A DNA stretch of 64,000 bases from UMGS1370 sp046957575. Its GTDB lineage: Bacteria > Bacillota > Clostridia > Lachnospirales > Lachnospiraceae. The position numbers were made by a program, and so were the translations under genes. Every line of letters begins with the position of its first letter. Position 1 is the first letter of the stretch. A model generated the notes under the pieces. That model did no database searches, had not been told where the DNA came from, and saw only the letters and a program-made list of their open reading frames with translations. Below, piece after piece: positions 9,404-18,690 of this stretch. The stretch is from positions 124,001 through 188,000 of the forward strand of contig JBKUOG010000001.1 of NCBI GenBank assembly GCA_046957575.1. The letters run 5' to 3'.

Positions 9404-10477
9404 ATGAAGATCACAGATGTAAAAGTTGAAGTCATTCAAATCCCAATGAAAAAGCCGTTCCGGATTGCATTTGCAGTTCAGGATCATTCTGTAAACGTAC
9501 TGGTTAAAATTATGACCGACGAGGGACTTTACGGAATCGGTGAGGCCGCGCCATTTGAACCAGTAACTGGTGAAAACAGCGCAACTGTTTTAGAAGTCCT
9601 GAAATTATTTAAGCAGGGACTTATCGGCATGGATCCAATGAATATCGAAGGAATCCATCTGATGATGGATCGTCTGATTTCCGGCAATACTTCTGCAAAA
9701 GCCGCCATTGATATTGCGCTTTACGACTTAAAAGGAAAAGTGATGAATCAGCCTCTTTATAAGGTTTTAGGCGGATACCAGGATCAGATTATCACTGATA
9801 TGACCATCGGCATTGATACCCCTGAACTGATGGCCCAGGAAGCCAAAGAGCGGGTAGAGCGTGATGGATTCCGTATTTTAAAGGTAAAGGCAGGCATTAA
9901 TCCAGCCGACGACATTCGGGCTTTAACCTTAATCCGGGAAGCAGTTGGCAATGACATCCGGCTGCGCGTAGATGCTAATCAGGGTTATACTGTAAGCGAT
10001 GCAGTCTCCACCTTAAAAGAATTTGAAAAAATCGGTGTGGAAGCAGTTGAACAGTGTCTGCCATGGTGGGATATGGACGGCGCAAAGTTTGTCCGCTCTA
10101 AAGTAAATGTAAAGATTATGTTAGACGAATCCATCCACTCTCCTGTTGATGCTGCCAGAGCCTGCAAACTGGAAGCTGCTGACATTTTAAACATCAAGCT
10201 GATGAAATGCGGCGGCCTCTATCCGGCTGAAAAGATCAATGCCATTGCAGAGGCAAACCATGTGAATTGTATGGTGGGCTGTATGCTGGAAACCAAAGTT
10301 GCCATTGCCGCAGGCGTTGCTTTAGTTGCTGCAAAGAGCAACATCACCGAGGCAGACTGCGACAGTTTCATGTATGCCGTAGATCCGGAAATGGGTATGC
10401 CAGGCGGCTTCACCATAGACGGCGGCATCTACACCTTATCCCAGAAACCTGGTCTTGGTCTGGACATTGATTTCTAA
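9404..10477 (+). CDS. Enolase-superfamily dipeptide epimerase (L-Ala-D/L-Glu type)
   Basis: 357-aa member of the mandelate racemase / muconate lactonizing subgroup, which abstracts an alpha proton and epimerises dipeptides. The catalytic set is complete: KVKAG (Lys pair), LRVDANQGY (Asp metal ligand), AVEQ (Glu), MLDESIHS (Asp) and NIKLMKCGG (second catalytic Lys). Near the C-terminus the EADCDS segment keeps the Asp-x-Asp pair that binds the substrate amino group in dipeptide epimerases. It is the first gene of an operon with a DUF819 membrane protein and a peptidase-like hydrolase. The exact dipeptide is not determined by the sequence. Confidence 0.87.
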   Translation: MKITDVKVEVIQIPMKKPFRIAFAVQDHSVNVLVKIMTDEGLYGIGEAAPFEPVTGENSATVLEVLKLFKQGLIGMDPMNIEGIHLMMDRLISGNTSAKAAIDIALYDLKGKVMNQPLYKVLGGYQDQIITDMTIGIDTPELMAQEAKERVERDGFRILKVKAGINPADDIRALTLIREAVGNDIRLRVDANQGYTVSDAVSTLKEFEKIGVEAVEQCLPWWDMDGAKFVRSKVNVKIMLDESIHSPVDAARACKLEAADILNIKLMKCGGLYPAEKINAIAEANHVNCMVGCMLETKVAIAAGVALVAAKSNITEADCDSFMYAVDPEMGMPGGFTIDGGIYTLSQKPGLGLDIDF

Positions 10478-10525
10478 TCCCGTAATCTGCTACAGAAACA
10501 TATTAGAAAGGAATGGTATTTATTT

Positions 10526-11698
10526 ATGGAAGGTACGTTATTTTCTTCAGAAAGCGCTCTGCTTTTAGTCATGTTCCTTATGGTGGCGGTTGGCTTCTGG
10601 CTTCAGCGCTATAAGGTATTTAAAATGTTAGGACCCGCTCTTACAGTAATCGTTACTGGTATTATTCTTTCAAACTTAAGAGTAGTTCCTGTTTCCAGTC
10701 CCACCTATGATGCAATCACAGGATATTGTGTTCCTCTTTCTGTTTCCATCTGCCTGTTAAGTCTGGATTTAAGACAGATGAAGCAATTACTGAACCGAAA
10801 CTCTATCATTGCTCTGGTATCGGCCGCTCTCAGCGTTTGCCTGATGGCTTTGGTATTCGGTATCTTCTTTGCGTCTAAAATCGACGAAGGCTGGAAGGTT
10901 GCCGGCATGTTTGTAGGAACCTATACTGGCGGAAGTTCCAACTTAACCGCAATCGCGGTAGGACTGGATGCATCCAAAAACACTATTGCTTCTGCCAATG
11001 CAGCCGATTATGTAGTGGGCATCCCGACTCTGATTGCCATGTTTGCAGCTCCTGCCATTTATAAAAACTCCAAGAAGCTGAAAAAATTATGGCCCTACGA
11101 GATGACAGATGCAGAATTAAAAGGAAATGGCGACCACGAAGAATTGATGGCTTCCAAGGAATGGTCCATTCAGGAAATCGCATGGCTCCTTGCTATCGGT
11201 TTTGGCACTGTATGGGCAGCAACTGCAGTCGCAAACAAAGTCTTTGATCCAGGTTTCCGCAGCGCTGGAAGAATCCTCTTGATCACCACATTCTCTATCA
11301 TTATTGCACAGGTTCCGGCAGTGCGCAAACTTCGCGGAAACTTTGACTTAGGACTTTTTGTTGCCTTGCTGTTCCTGACCACTATTGGTTTTGCAGTAGA
11401 CTTAAAGCAGTTCTTCGGCTCTACCTTCTATATTACCCTGTTCTGCTTCTGTGTAATCGCATCCTGCATTATCCTTCATCTGCTGGTTACCAGACTGTTA
11501 AAGGTAAAATTTGAGTACGTACTGCTTTCTGCTGTAGCATGTATCTCTGATGGTCCTACTGCTGCCTTAATCGCATCCAGCGCACAGTGGAAAACTTTAA
11601 TTACTACTGGTCTTTTAATGGGTGTTCTGGCAGGCGCTCTAGGCAATTATCTGGGAATCTCCGTTGCCTATGCCATCAAGGGCATCCTTGGTTTCTAA
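10526..11698 (+). CDS. DUF819-family membrane protein, putative carboxylate or peptide transporter
   Basis: 390 aa with about ten membrane segments and the DUF819 (YjcL-like) signature MFVGTYTGGSSNLTAIAVGL. A second Gly-rich half-site follows near ISDGPTAALIASS, consistent with two inverted repeats as in carboxylate transporters. A charged cytoplasmic loop lies around residues 185-215. It is 48 bp downstream of the epimerase gene with RBS AAAGGA and probably belongs to the same mRNA. DUF819 proteins have no established substrate that I know of. Its position between an epimerase and a peptidase suggests uptake or efflux of dipeptides or D-amino acids. Confidence 0.82.
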   Translation: MEGTLFSSESALLLVMFLMVAVGFWLQRYKVFKMLGPALTVIVTGIILSNLRVVPVSSPTYDAITGYCVPLSVSICLLSLDLRQMKQLLNRNSIIALVSAALSVCLMALVFGIFFASKIDEGWKVAGMFVGTYTGGSSNLTAIAVGLDASKNTIASANAADYVVGIPTLIAMFAAPAIYKNSKKLKKLWPYEMTDAELKGNGDHEELMASKEWSIQEIAWLLAIGFGTVWAATAVANKVFDPGFRSAGRILLITTFSIIIAQVPAVRKLRGNFDLGLFVALLFLTTIGFAVDLKQFFGSTFYITLFCFCVIASCIILHLLVTRLLKVKFEYVLLSAVACISDGPTAALIASSAQWKTLITTGLLMGVLAGALGNYLGISVAYAIKGILGF

Positions 11699-11794
11699 TC
11701 CGCTATACAACTTGGGGAGCTTTTGTATCGTCCGGAATCCATTCCGTTCGGATGCAAAAGCTTTTCTTACTCTCACACCTATCAGGAGGAAAAC

Positions 11795-13888
11795 ATGAAG
11801 CTTTATCACTTATATGTATCTGGAATCCTTTACGGAAAAGTAAAGTTTGATACAGATCCGGTTTCTGTCAGCAAACTGGATATTTCCACTGGAACTTTAT
11901 GTCCCTGGGAACCCCTTACAGAAGCTGACAACCAGTTTTATAAAACCTTTACCAAAATTGATTTACTGAAACTGTCCCAGTATTTCTCTGACTATGAGCA
12001 GGGACTTTCCGGCACAGGGGAATGTTTTGCCTCTCTTCCGGAAGGTCCGGAACGCTACACCAGCGATGATGGAGCCTGGTATCTTCAAAGAGATATTAAG
12101 TTTCCAAACAATAAATTAATGGAAAACGGCCATCTGATTGCAGTCTGCTGTTCTGCCAGGGAAATGATTTCCCTTCTGGTTCTGGAAGGACAGGAAGACA
12201 AAACCGTCTTAAAATTATGGCGGGAAACCTGGCCGGATGAAACCATTTACGGAGTACGCCATGAAGGAACGTTTCTGGTTCCTATGCGGGACGGCATTCA
12301 TCTGTCTACGGACGTTTATCTGCCGGAAGGCATCACAGAACCAGTTCCTGCTGTCTTTGTCCGTACTCCTTACGGAAAAGAGGATGGATGCGAGGTTTAC
12401 TACCGCTATGTACAGCGGGGATATGCAGTTGTGATCCAGGACGTCCGGGGCCGCAATTTAAGTGAAGGAGAATGGCTGCCCAATTACCACGAAGTAGAAG
12501 ACGGCGACGATACCTTAAACTGGATTGCAGACCAGACCTGGTCTTCTGGAAGCGTTGGAATGGTTGGCGGATCTTACCTTGGCTATGTACAATGGGCCGC
12601 TGCTGCCAGCAAAAATCCACATTTGAAAGCGCTGATCAGCGTAGTCTGTGCTGGAAGTGCCTTTGTTGACCTTCCCCGCCGCGGCGGTTCCTTTACCTCT
12701 GGTATGCTGGCATGGGCATTTGCAGTTTCCCAGAAAAAATTCCATCCGGAATTAATGGAACGGGACGACTGGGAAGACGTTTTAAATATCCGTCCATTAA
12801 AAGACATTCCAGAAAAAGCCCTTGGCTATCCGGTTCCGTTCCTCAGTAAATGGCTGGAAGACAGCGATTATAATGATTTCTGGCGTCAGTCCAACTGGCA
12901 GGAACGCTCGAAAAAAGCCCAGATTCCGGCACTGATCCAGTCTGGCTGGTTTGATGATAACGGTATGGGTACTACAGAAGCTTTAGAAATTGTTCATGAC
13001 TTCCCGGAAGGCATGAGAAAAGTCATTCTCGGTCCGTGGCAGCACAGTGGAAACAGCCGCTACGATATGCACGGCGTGTCTTTTGGAAGCCAGGCTCTCC
13101 GCTTTGATTTAGATTATCTTTATTTCCAGTGGTTTGAGCACTATCTGAAAGGCGTGGAAAACGGCATCGACAAGAGCGCTCCAGTGGAATACTATACCGT
13201 GGGCCAGGATACCTGGAAAACCGCTTCTAACTGGCCTGTTCCAGAGACTGTTGAAACCGATATTTTCCTGGACAGTGAAGGAAGTGCCAATACCTCTTTA
13301 GGTAACGGAACCCTTTCCTTCCATCTTCCTGAAAAAGAAGGAACCGACAGTTATGACTACGATCCGCAGAATCCTTCCACCCACATTATCGATATGTCGG
13401 AAAATGAAATCGAGGTTCCGGAAGATTATACCAAAGAAGAGCTCCGGCAGGATATGCTCTGCTACACTTCCGCTCCACTTGAAAAAGACGTGGTCATCAC
13501 CGGCGACCTTACAGCATCCCTTTACATCTCATCTGATGCTCCTGACACCGATTTTATGGTACGGCTTACCGATGTGGATGAAAACGGACGTTCCATTAAA
13601 CTGGCAGACGGCATTTTAAGCGCCCGTTACCGGAATGGATTTGACCATGCAGAGTTTTTAACCCCTGGAGAAGTGGTAAACTTGAAAATCCGGACAACCA
13701 AGATTTCCAACTGCTTCAAAAAGGGGCATAAAATCCGGATTACCATTACTTCCAGCGCAAAGAATTTCGTATTCCCAAACAGCAACACCAAAGGCGGCTA
13801 CAACAGCCCTGATACCGTAGTTGCCCACAACACCATCCACCATGGCGGAAACTATCCATCCAAGGTGACCGTACGGCTGGAAGCATAA
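11795..13888 (+). CDS. CocE/NonD family hydrolase (X-Pro dipeptidyl-peptidase-like)
   Basis: 697-aa serine hydrolase. The ATG at 11795 was chosen because AGGAGG lies 5 bp before it. The frame is open further upstream without a ribosome site. Residues 1-160 are an extension I do not recognise. Residues 170-470 are an alpha/beta hydrolase with PMRDGIHLSTDVYLPEG, the nucleophile elbow MVGGSYLGYVQ, the acid SGWFDDNGMG and the base LGPWQHSG. The C-terminal part is the jelly-roll domain of X-Pro peptidases and cocaine esterases. No signal peptide is seen, so it is cytoplasmic. It closes the epimerase-DUF819 operon and probably cleaves imported peptides or amides. Confidence 0.87.
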   Translation: MKLYHLYVSGILYGKVKFDTDPVSVSKLDISTGTLCPWEPLTEADNQFYKTFTKIDLLKLSQYFSDYEQGLSGTGECFASLPEGPERYTSDDGAWYLQRDIKFPNNKLMENGHLIAVCCSAREMISLLVLEGQEDKTVLKLWRETWPDETIYGVRHEGTFLVPMRDGIHLSTDVYLPEGITEPVPAVFVRTPYGKEDGCEVYYRYVQRGYAVVIQDVRGRNLSEGEWLPNYHEVEDGDDTLNWIADQTWSSGSVGMVGGSYLGYVQWAAAASKNPHLKALISVVCAGSAFVDLPRRGGSFTSGMLAWAFAVSQKKFHPELMERDDWEDVLNIRPLKDIPEKALGYPVPFLSKWLEDSDYNDFWRQSNWQERSKKAQIPALIQSGWFDDNGMGTTEALEIVHDFPEGMRKVILGPWQHSGNSRYDMHGVSFGSQALRFDLDYLYFQWFEHYLKGVENGIDKSAPVEYYTVGQDTWKTASNWPVPETVETDIFLDSEGSANTSLGNGTLSFHLPEKEGTDSYDYDPQNPSTHIIDMSENEIEVPEDYTKEELRQDMLCYTSAPLEKDVVITGDLTASLYISSDAPDTDFMVRLTDVDENGRSIKLADGILSARYRNGFDHAEFLTPGEVVNLKIRTTKISNCFKKGHKIRITITSSAKNFVFPNSNTKGGYNSPDTVVAHNTIHHGGNYPSKVTVRLEA

Positions 13889-13911
13889 ATCTTCTGCTTA
13901 TTACATTATGT

Positions 13912-13954
13912 AAGGGAACGCTTCTTCATCCAGATGATGAGGAAGCGTTCCCTT
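13912..13954. terminator. Strong hairpin at the end of the epimerase operon
   Basis: 13-bp perfect stem AAGGGAACGCTTC / GAAGCGTTCCCTT, extended inside by TCATC/GATGA, 23 bp after the hydrolase stop. No T run follows on the plus strand, so it may act as a 3' RNA stabiliser as well as, or instead of, a terminator. Confidence 0.55.
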
Positions 13955-14058
13955 CTGCCGCTACTTTCTGATCGTCCAGGGACGCATTGATATTGTCAAT
14001 ATTCGTTTACACTTTCTTCTCAAGAATGTTTGAAGTGTCACCTTATCTCTCACAATCT

Positions 14059-15261
14059 TTATACAAATACGTACTTTTTCATACGGTCTAATGCTTCCAT
14101 CAGTCTGCTGTTTGGCAGCGCCAGATTTGCCCGGATAGCGCAGGCGCCATGGAATCTGCGTCCATCCTGCCATTCTACGCCAACGTCCCAGCCGGCCTGC
14201 AGCACTTCATCAATGCTCTTTCCATGTTCCCTGCACCATTCACTGCAATCTAAGAACAGCATATAGGTACCTTCCGGATGGGCAACCTGTACACCTTTAA
14301 AGTTCTCAGCAATATACCCGCAGGCATCGGAAACGTTTTTGCTTAATACCTGGCACAGCTCATCTACCCATTCTGCGCCTTCTTTGCTGTATGCGCCGAT
14401 TAAAGCGTGCATACTCAGCACATTCATCTGGTTGTAATGGCATTTTCCAGACTGGGACCTGACCCTGTCTCTTAAATACGGGTTGTAAATTACGTGATAG
14501 GATCCCACTAATCCGGCCAGATTAAAGGTCTTGGACGGTGCATACAGTGCAATGGTCCTGTTTTTGGCGTCTTCACTGACAGACTGGGTTGGAATGTGAG
14601 TGTGGCCGTCTAACAGAAGATCCGACCAGATTTCATCGGAGATGACTACGCAGTCATTGTTTTTATAGACCTCCATGGCCTTTTCAATTTCCCACTTTTC
14701 CCAGACGCGTCCGCATGGATTGTGAGGGCTGCAGAAAATAGCCAGATGAATTTTTTCTGCTTTCAGCTTTGCGTCCATATCTTCATAGTCCATTCGCCAT
14801 ACGCCCTGATCGTCCAGCACCAGCGGGCTATGTACAAGGCGACGTCCGCAATTGGTCAAAGACTTGGTAAATCCCACATAAGTAGGGCTGTGTACCAGGA
14901 CTGCGTCTCCTGGGGCGGAAAATGCCTGGACTGCAGATACCACGCCGCCTAATACACCGTTTTCATAGCCAATTGCTTCGCTTGTCAGGTCTTCTACTTG
15001 CTTCCTCTCTTTATGCCACCAGATAATCGCATTATAGTAGCTTTCAGACGGATCAAAATATCCAAATGCCGGATGAGCAATTCTGTCTGCCATAGCCTGG
15101 CAGACAGAAGGAGCAGTTGCAAAGTTCATGTCTGCAATCCACATAGGAATCGGATCAAATCCCTCTTTTGGAAGACCAGGCAGCCCCGGCTCTCCTAATG
15201 CGTCTAATGCAATGGCGTCCTTTCCCCGACGCTCCATAATCGTAGTAAAATCGTATTTCAC
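14059..15261 (-). CDS. MalY/PatB-type pyridoxal-phosphate C-S lyase (aminotransferase class I fold)
   Basis: 400-aa fold-type I PLP enzyme. The N-terminal FDPIPMWIADMNFATAPSV, the middle SPHNPCGRVWEK and the Schiff-base lysine in LYAPSKTFNLAGL are the signatures of the MalY/PatB group, which cleaves cystathionine, cysteine or S-conjugates to pyruvate, ammonia and a thiol. The full length is normal. It lies 32 bp after the NhaC antiporter gene on the same strand. Specificity (cystathionine, cysteine or S-conjugates) is not readable. Confidence 0.9.
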   Translation of the reverse strand: MKYDFTTIMERRGKDAIALDALGEPGLPGLPKEGFDPIPMWIADMNFATAPSVCQAMADRIAHPAFGYFDPSESYYNAIIWWHKERKQVEDLTSEAIGYENGVLGGVVSAVQAFSAPGDAVLVHSPTYVGFTKSLTNCGRRLVHSPLVLDDQGVWRMDYEDMDAKLKAEKIHLAIFCSPHNPCGRVWEKWEIEKAMEVYKNNDCVVISDEIWSDLLLDGHTHIPTQSVSEDAKNRTIALYAPSKTFNLAGLVGSYHVIYNPYLRDRVRSQSGKCHYNQMNVLSMHALIGAYSKEGAEWVDELCQVLSKNVSDACGYIAENFKGVQVAHPEGTYMLFLDCSEWCREHGKSIDEVLQAGWDVGVEWQDGRRFHGACAIRANLALPNSRLMEALDRMKKYVFV

Positions 15262-15293
15262 GTTGAAAACCTCCTAACTGTCATTCACACGTT

Positions 15294-16613
15294 TTATTTT
15301 TTCTTTCTGTCCTTTAATCCTACCTGGATATTAAACTGGATGGTAATGAACAGCACCACCAGAATGGCCATGGAATAGTAAGCACAGCTTACCAGGGTAA
15401 TCGGATTTCCTGCTCCGGCCAACTGGGTAATTACCAGGTTTACACCATCCCAGAATACCAGGCCATTAACCGCGGTTGTACAAATATCCAGAAGGCTGGC
15501 GGTTCTTCTTGGATCAATGTCATATTTTTCGCTGATCTGTTTTGCCAGCGGTACTGCGACAATAATCGCCGTTGTGCTTCTAAGAAGTGCTCCCATCAGG
15601 CCGGCTAATGCTGCAATGCTGTACTGAGCGCCTTTCTGGCTCTTAATGTTATTGGTCAGCTTCTGAATCAGCCAGTCTATTCCACCGTTAAAGGTAATAA
15701 TCCCCATCATACCTTTTACCAGAATCGCTGTAAAGCTGACAGTTGCCATGCTTGCTAAACCATTGGAAACTGCGTTCATTACCCCTACAAAATTGAAATC
15801 GCCATATCCAAATCCGATTATAGCAGAAATTACAATCCCTGCAAGGAGTACATGAACAACATTTAAGCCTGCAAGAGCTGCAACAATTACAAATACATAC
15901 GGAACGATTTTAATAATGGAATAGGATCCGGTTTCTACTGCGCCTGGTGCGCCCTTCATACCAATAATCAGATAAATAACAAACACTACAAGGACAGCCG
16001 GAAGTACCATGAGGAAGTTCATCTTAAACTTATCCTTCATCTCACATCCCATTCCTTTGGTCGCTGCAATGGTAGTATCAGAAATCATGGACAAGTTATC
16101 GCCAAACATGGCGCCTGCAGCACAGGCAGCCAGGGCGATGTTAATATTTAATCCCGTCTGGGCAACCAGTCCTGCAGTAATCGGAGCCATGGCTGTCAGT
16201 GTACCTACGGAACTTCCGATTGCCAGGGAAATCAAGCCGGAAATTATCAAAATGCCGGCATAAATCATGCTGCCAGGCAAAAAGTTCAGGCACATATTTA
16301 CCAGTGCGTCTGCGGCACCCATTGCCTTGCTGACAGAAGTAAATGCGCCTGCCAGAAGGAAAATAAGAATCATCATCATGGTAGAAGAATCTGCCGCGGA
16401 TTTTGTAAACTCATCCAGGCGGTCATTTACAGTTCCATTTCCATAGAGGAAGGACGTAATAACTGCTAAAAAAGTAGCTGCCAGCACGGGGATTCCATTC
16501 TGTGACTGGGGAGTGCCAGTAATCATATTCACTATTACGTTTCCTAAAACTAATCCAATCAATACCACAAAAGGGAAAAACGCCATGATTCCCCAGTTTT
16601 TCTTTTCTTTCAT
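15294..16613 (-). CDS. NhaC-family Na+/H+ antiporter-type transporter
   Basis: 439 aa with about twelve membrane segments. The segment AGAMFGDNLSMISDTTIAA is the conserved core of the Na_H_antiporter (NhaC) family, whose members exchange sodium for protons or for organic acids such as malate. It lies directly upstream of the C-S lyase gene and downstream of a MarR regulator gene. Such pairings often reflect transport of an amino acid consumed by the enzyme, which is inference here. The 205 bp before it show no clear promoter. Confidence 0.88.
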   Translation of the reverse strand: MKEKKNWGIMAFFPFVVLIGLVLGNVIVNMITGTPQSQNGIPVLAATFLAVITSFLYGNGTVNDRLDEFTKSAADSSTMMMILIFLLAGAFTSVSKAMGAADALVNMCLNFLPGSMIYAGILIISGLISLAIGSSVGTLTAMAPITAGLVAQTGLNINIALAACAAGAMFGDNLSMISDTTIAATKGMGCEMKDKFKMNFLMVLPAVLVVFVIYLIIGMKGAPGAVETGSYSIIKIVPYVFVIVAALAGLNVVHVLLAGIVISAIIGFGYGDFNFVGVMNAVSNGLASMATVSFTAILVKGMMGIITFNGGIDWLIQKLTNNIKSQKGAQYSIAALAGLMGALLRSTTAIIVAVPLAKQISEKYDIDPRRTASLLDICTTAVNGLVFWDGVNLVITQLAGAGNPITLVSCAYYSMAILVVLFITIQFNIQVGLKDRKKK

Positions 16614-16818
16614 CTTTCTGCCACCTCTGTACCTATGTGTTTTTCACGTTCTGCCTAATGATGTGCCTGCCCGCGTCTGCTGTTTTTGCCCTCCTTTCTA
16701 ACGTAAAGCATTTTAATCATTAAGCTACTTAACTTTATAGATACAGCATACACTTATTGTCCAGTTTTGTCAATATTTCTTTTTAGATTTCGGATTTTTT
16801 AGTCGATTTTTCTATACT

Positions 16819-17325
16819 TCATTCAGACTGTCCTGTAATATTTCTGCTTTCTTCCACATCCAGGGCAAAAGTTTTATTCAGACGTTTTTGAATCTCAATA
16901 TAAGTTTGAAAATCCTGCTCACTAAATTCTGCCAGACTTCCATAACTTCTCCGGTAACAAGCCTGCTCAAACCGGTTATGCCCCTTAAAAATCTCCCATC
17001 CGCTTTCTGTCAGATACAGCCGGTATTCCCGATTGTTTTCTTCATTTCTCACCTGCTCCATCCATTCTTTTTTCCGCAGCTTCCGGATCAGCTGGGAACA
17101 GGCGCTGGGCGTTTTTTTCAGCATAGAAGCAATCTCCACTGCCGTAATCCCAGGATATTCCCCCACCAGATGAATCAGCTGGGATTCTGCCTGATACAAG
17201 GTAGCCGTACCGTAATCGTGGGGAATGGCATCGTATTCATTAATCAAACGGCACCCCTCATCCAGCTGATCAATCATTTCACAGTATAGGCCATAACGGC
17301 GCTTATCTTCTTCATTTTTTCCCAT
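16819..17325 (-). CDS. MarR-family transcriptional regulator
   Basis: 168 aa with a central winged helix: LIHLVGEYPGITAVEIASML is the first helices and recognition entry, followed by TPSACSQLIRKLRKKEW (recognition helix) and the wing NEENNREYRLYLTESG. The C-terminal helices give the dimer interface. It lies upstream of the antiporter and C-S lyase genes on the same strand and may control them. The ligand is unknown. The 205-bp gap after it contains no other gene. Confidence 0.88.
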   Translation of the reverse strand: MGKNEEDKRRYGLYCEMIDQLDEGCRLINEYDAIPHDYGTATLYQAESQLIHLVGEYPGITAVEIASMLKKTPSACSQLIRKLRKKEWMEQVRNEENNREYRLYLTESGWEIFKGHNRFEQACYRRSYGSLAEFSEQDFQTYIEIQKRLNKTFALDVEESRNITGQSE

Positions 17326-17382
17326 ATTGTCCTCTCTGTCTTACATTTTATAGTTTTGCAATACTGCTTTCTTGTAACTATA

Positions 17383-18060
17383 CTACTGTACTGCATCCTG
17401 TGTCAATTCAGAGAACTTTTTTTGCATAATTTCCCGCACCGCATCCATCAGGGCATAATGCAAAATACTGTCTTTTACCCTTGCCTCTGGATGCACAAAA
17501 GAAACAACAATTTTTCCATCTGCTTTAAAATACCAGATTCCGCGGGTCGTCTGTTTCCACTCCAAAGGCTGATCCGGATAACAGGCTTTGACAAATTCCT
17601 GGTCGGTTCCGCAGCAGACAACCAGATCCGGATTATAAAGTTTCAGTTGCCTGCAAAGAATCTGCCCATTGTCTGCCGCCGCTTTCTGTACCTGTTTTCT
17701 GTCTGAGGTATGTCCGCCCGCCGTTTTTTTCACATTTACTGCACATATTTTTTTCAGCATCCGCTCCCTGCGGGACTGATTGTTCTGCTCCCAGTATTCC
17801 CACGACCAGTCTTTTTCCAAATGAAAAATTCCTTCTGTCCATCTGGCAATATTGTCCCAAGTCTGAGGCCTTCCGCCTTTTCTTAAAAAATCACACAAAT
17901 CCAGAACTATTTTTCCGTTTACTTCTTTTAAAACAAACATCAGACGCATAGGGGTAGAACAATATTCTCCCTCTTCCACTACGCCGTCTAAAACCGCCTC
18001 CGGAACGGTTTTCCGAAGTTCTTCAAACAATGCGTTTTGTTTCTCTGTAATTGTCATCAT
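17383..18060 (-). CDS. Uracil-DNA-glycosylase-like fold protein of unknown role
   Basis: About 225 aa. The start at 18060 (ATGATG) is preferred to the longer frame because AAAGG precedes it closely. The next ATG at 18057 is equally possible. The first half holds the conserved block LDLCDFLRKGGRPQTWDNIARW. The second half has the strand PDLVVCCGTDQEF and the segment SFVHPEARV, which resemble the motif 1 and HPS-type motif 2 positions of the UDG superfamily. That similarity is weak and the family is not characterised to my knowledge. It is followed upstream by a decayed Uma2 fragment. Confidence 0.6.
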   Translation of the reverse strand: MMTITEKQNALFEELRKTVPEAVLDGVVEEGEYCSTPMRLMFVLKEVNGKIVLDLCDFLRKGGRPQTWDNIARWTEGIFHLEKDWSWEYWEQNNQSRRERMLKKICAVNVKKTAGGHTSDRKQVQKAAADNGQILCRQLKLYNPDLVVCCGTDQEFVKACYPDQPLEWKQTTRGIWYFKADGKIVVSFVHPEARVKDSILHYALMDAVREIMQKKFSELTQDAVQ

Positions 18061-18085
18061 GTTACCTTTCTGCAAATGCAAATAA

Positions 18086-18232
18086 TCCGGCTTGACTGGA
18101 AAAACAGCACCGCCGGAAAAAGAACGTGCTGAACTGATTGACGGCCAGCTCTATACTATGGCACCGCCAAGCCGGATTCGCCAGTCCATCCTTGTTATAA
18201 CTGGTTCCCTGCTCTGCCGGGGTATGACTTGA
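18086..18232 (+). pseudogene. Uma2-family endonuclease remnant
   Basis: An open frame of 48 codons without a start contains ERAELIDGQLYTMAPPSRI, the hallmark N-terminal segment of Uma2 (DUF820) PD-(D/E)XK-like nucleases, which are usually about 190 aa. It stops at 18230-18232 and neither the rest of the domain nor a start codon is present. It is a broken relic on the opposite strand to its neighbour. Confidence 0.7.
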
Positions 18233-18619
18233 CAAGATACTTCTCCACTAAGCTTTAATGTTCCACCTTTGGGATATAGGTAGTGGGACACCCTCTTTAA
18301 CATTATTTTTTTCTAATTCAAGGAATATTTTATTGTTTCAATAACTTTTTCGGTTTCGATAATTTCTAATTTTTGCACTTTAATCTCAGTTAATCCCTCA
18401 ACAGTTTTGGTCGGATTTACCTCTCTGTCAATAAGTAATGTTAGCATCAGTGTACATAAACAATTTATTCTTATCTATTCTCGAATCAATATGATGAATT
18501 GCCCAAAAATGATTCCTGCAGTTAACAATTTCAACCTGTTTTAGGTGGCTGCCAAATCGTTTTTTCTTAAACTTATCTTTGCAGACAAATGCCGAAAACA
18601 TACTTTTTTATTCATTCAA
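18233..18619 (-). other. Gene-poor stretch with decayed coding sequence
   Basis: About 390 bp without an intact gene. On the minus strand two short frames follow each other, offset by a frameshift: one reading MFSAFVCKDKFKKKRFGSHL up to a stop near 18442, then one reading LLIDREVNPTKTVEGLTE to a stop near 18315. Together they look like the tail of a decayed gene. I do not recognise its family. Confidence 0.35.
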
Positions 18620-18654
18620 AAAATGCCGTATTCTTTTGTGAATACGGCATTTTT
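18620..18654 (-). terminator. Terminator of the GGGtGRT operon
   Basis: 14-bp stem AAAATGCCGTATTC / GAATACGGCATTTT with a six-base loop. On the minus strand it is followed by a T-rich tail, 37 bp after the GGGtGRT stop codon. Confidence 0.88.
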
Positions 18655-18690
18655 ATCATATTCTATTCCAAATAATTATGCACAAATTCC

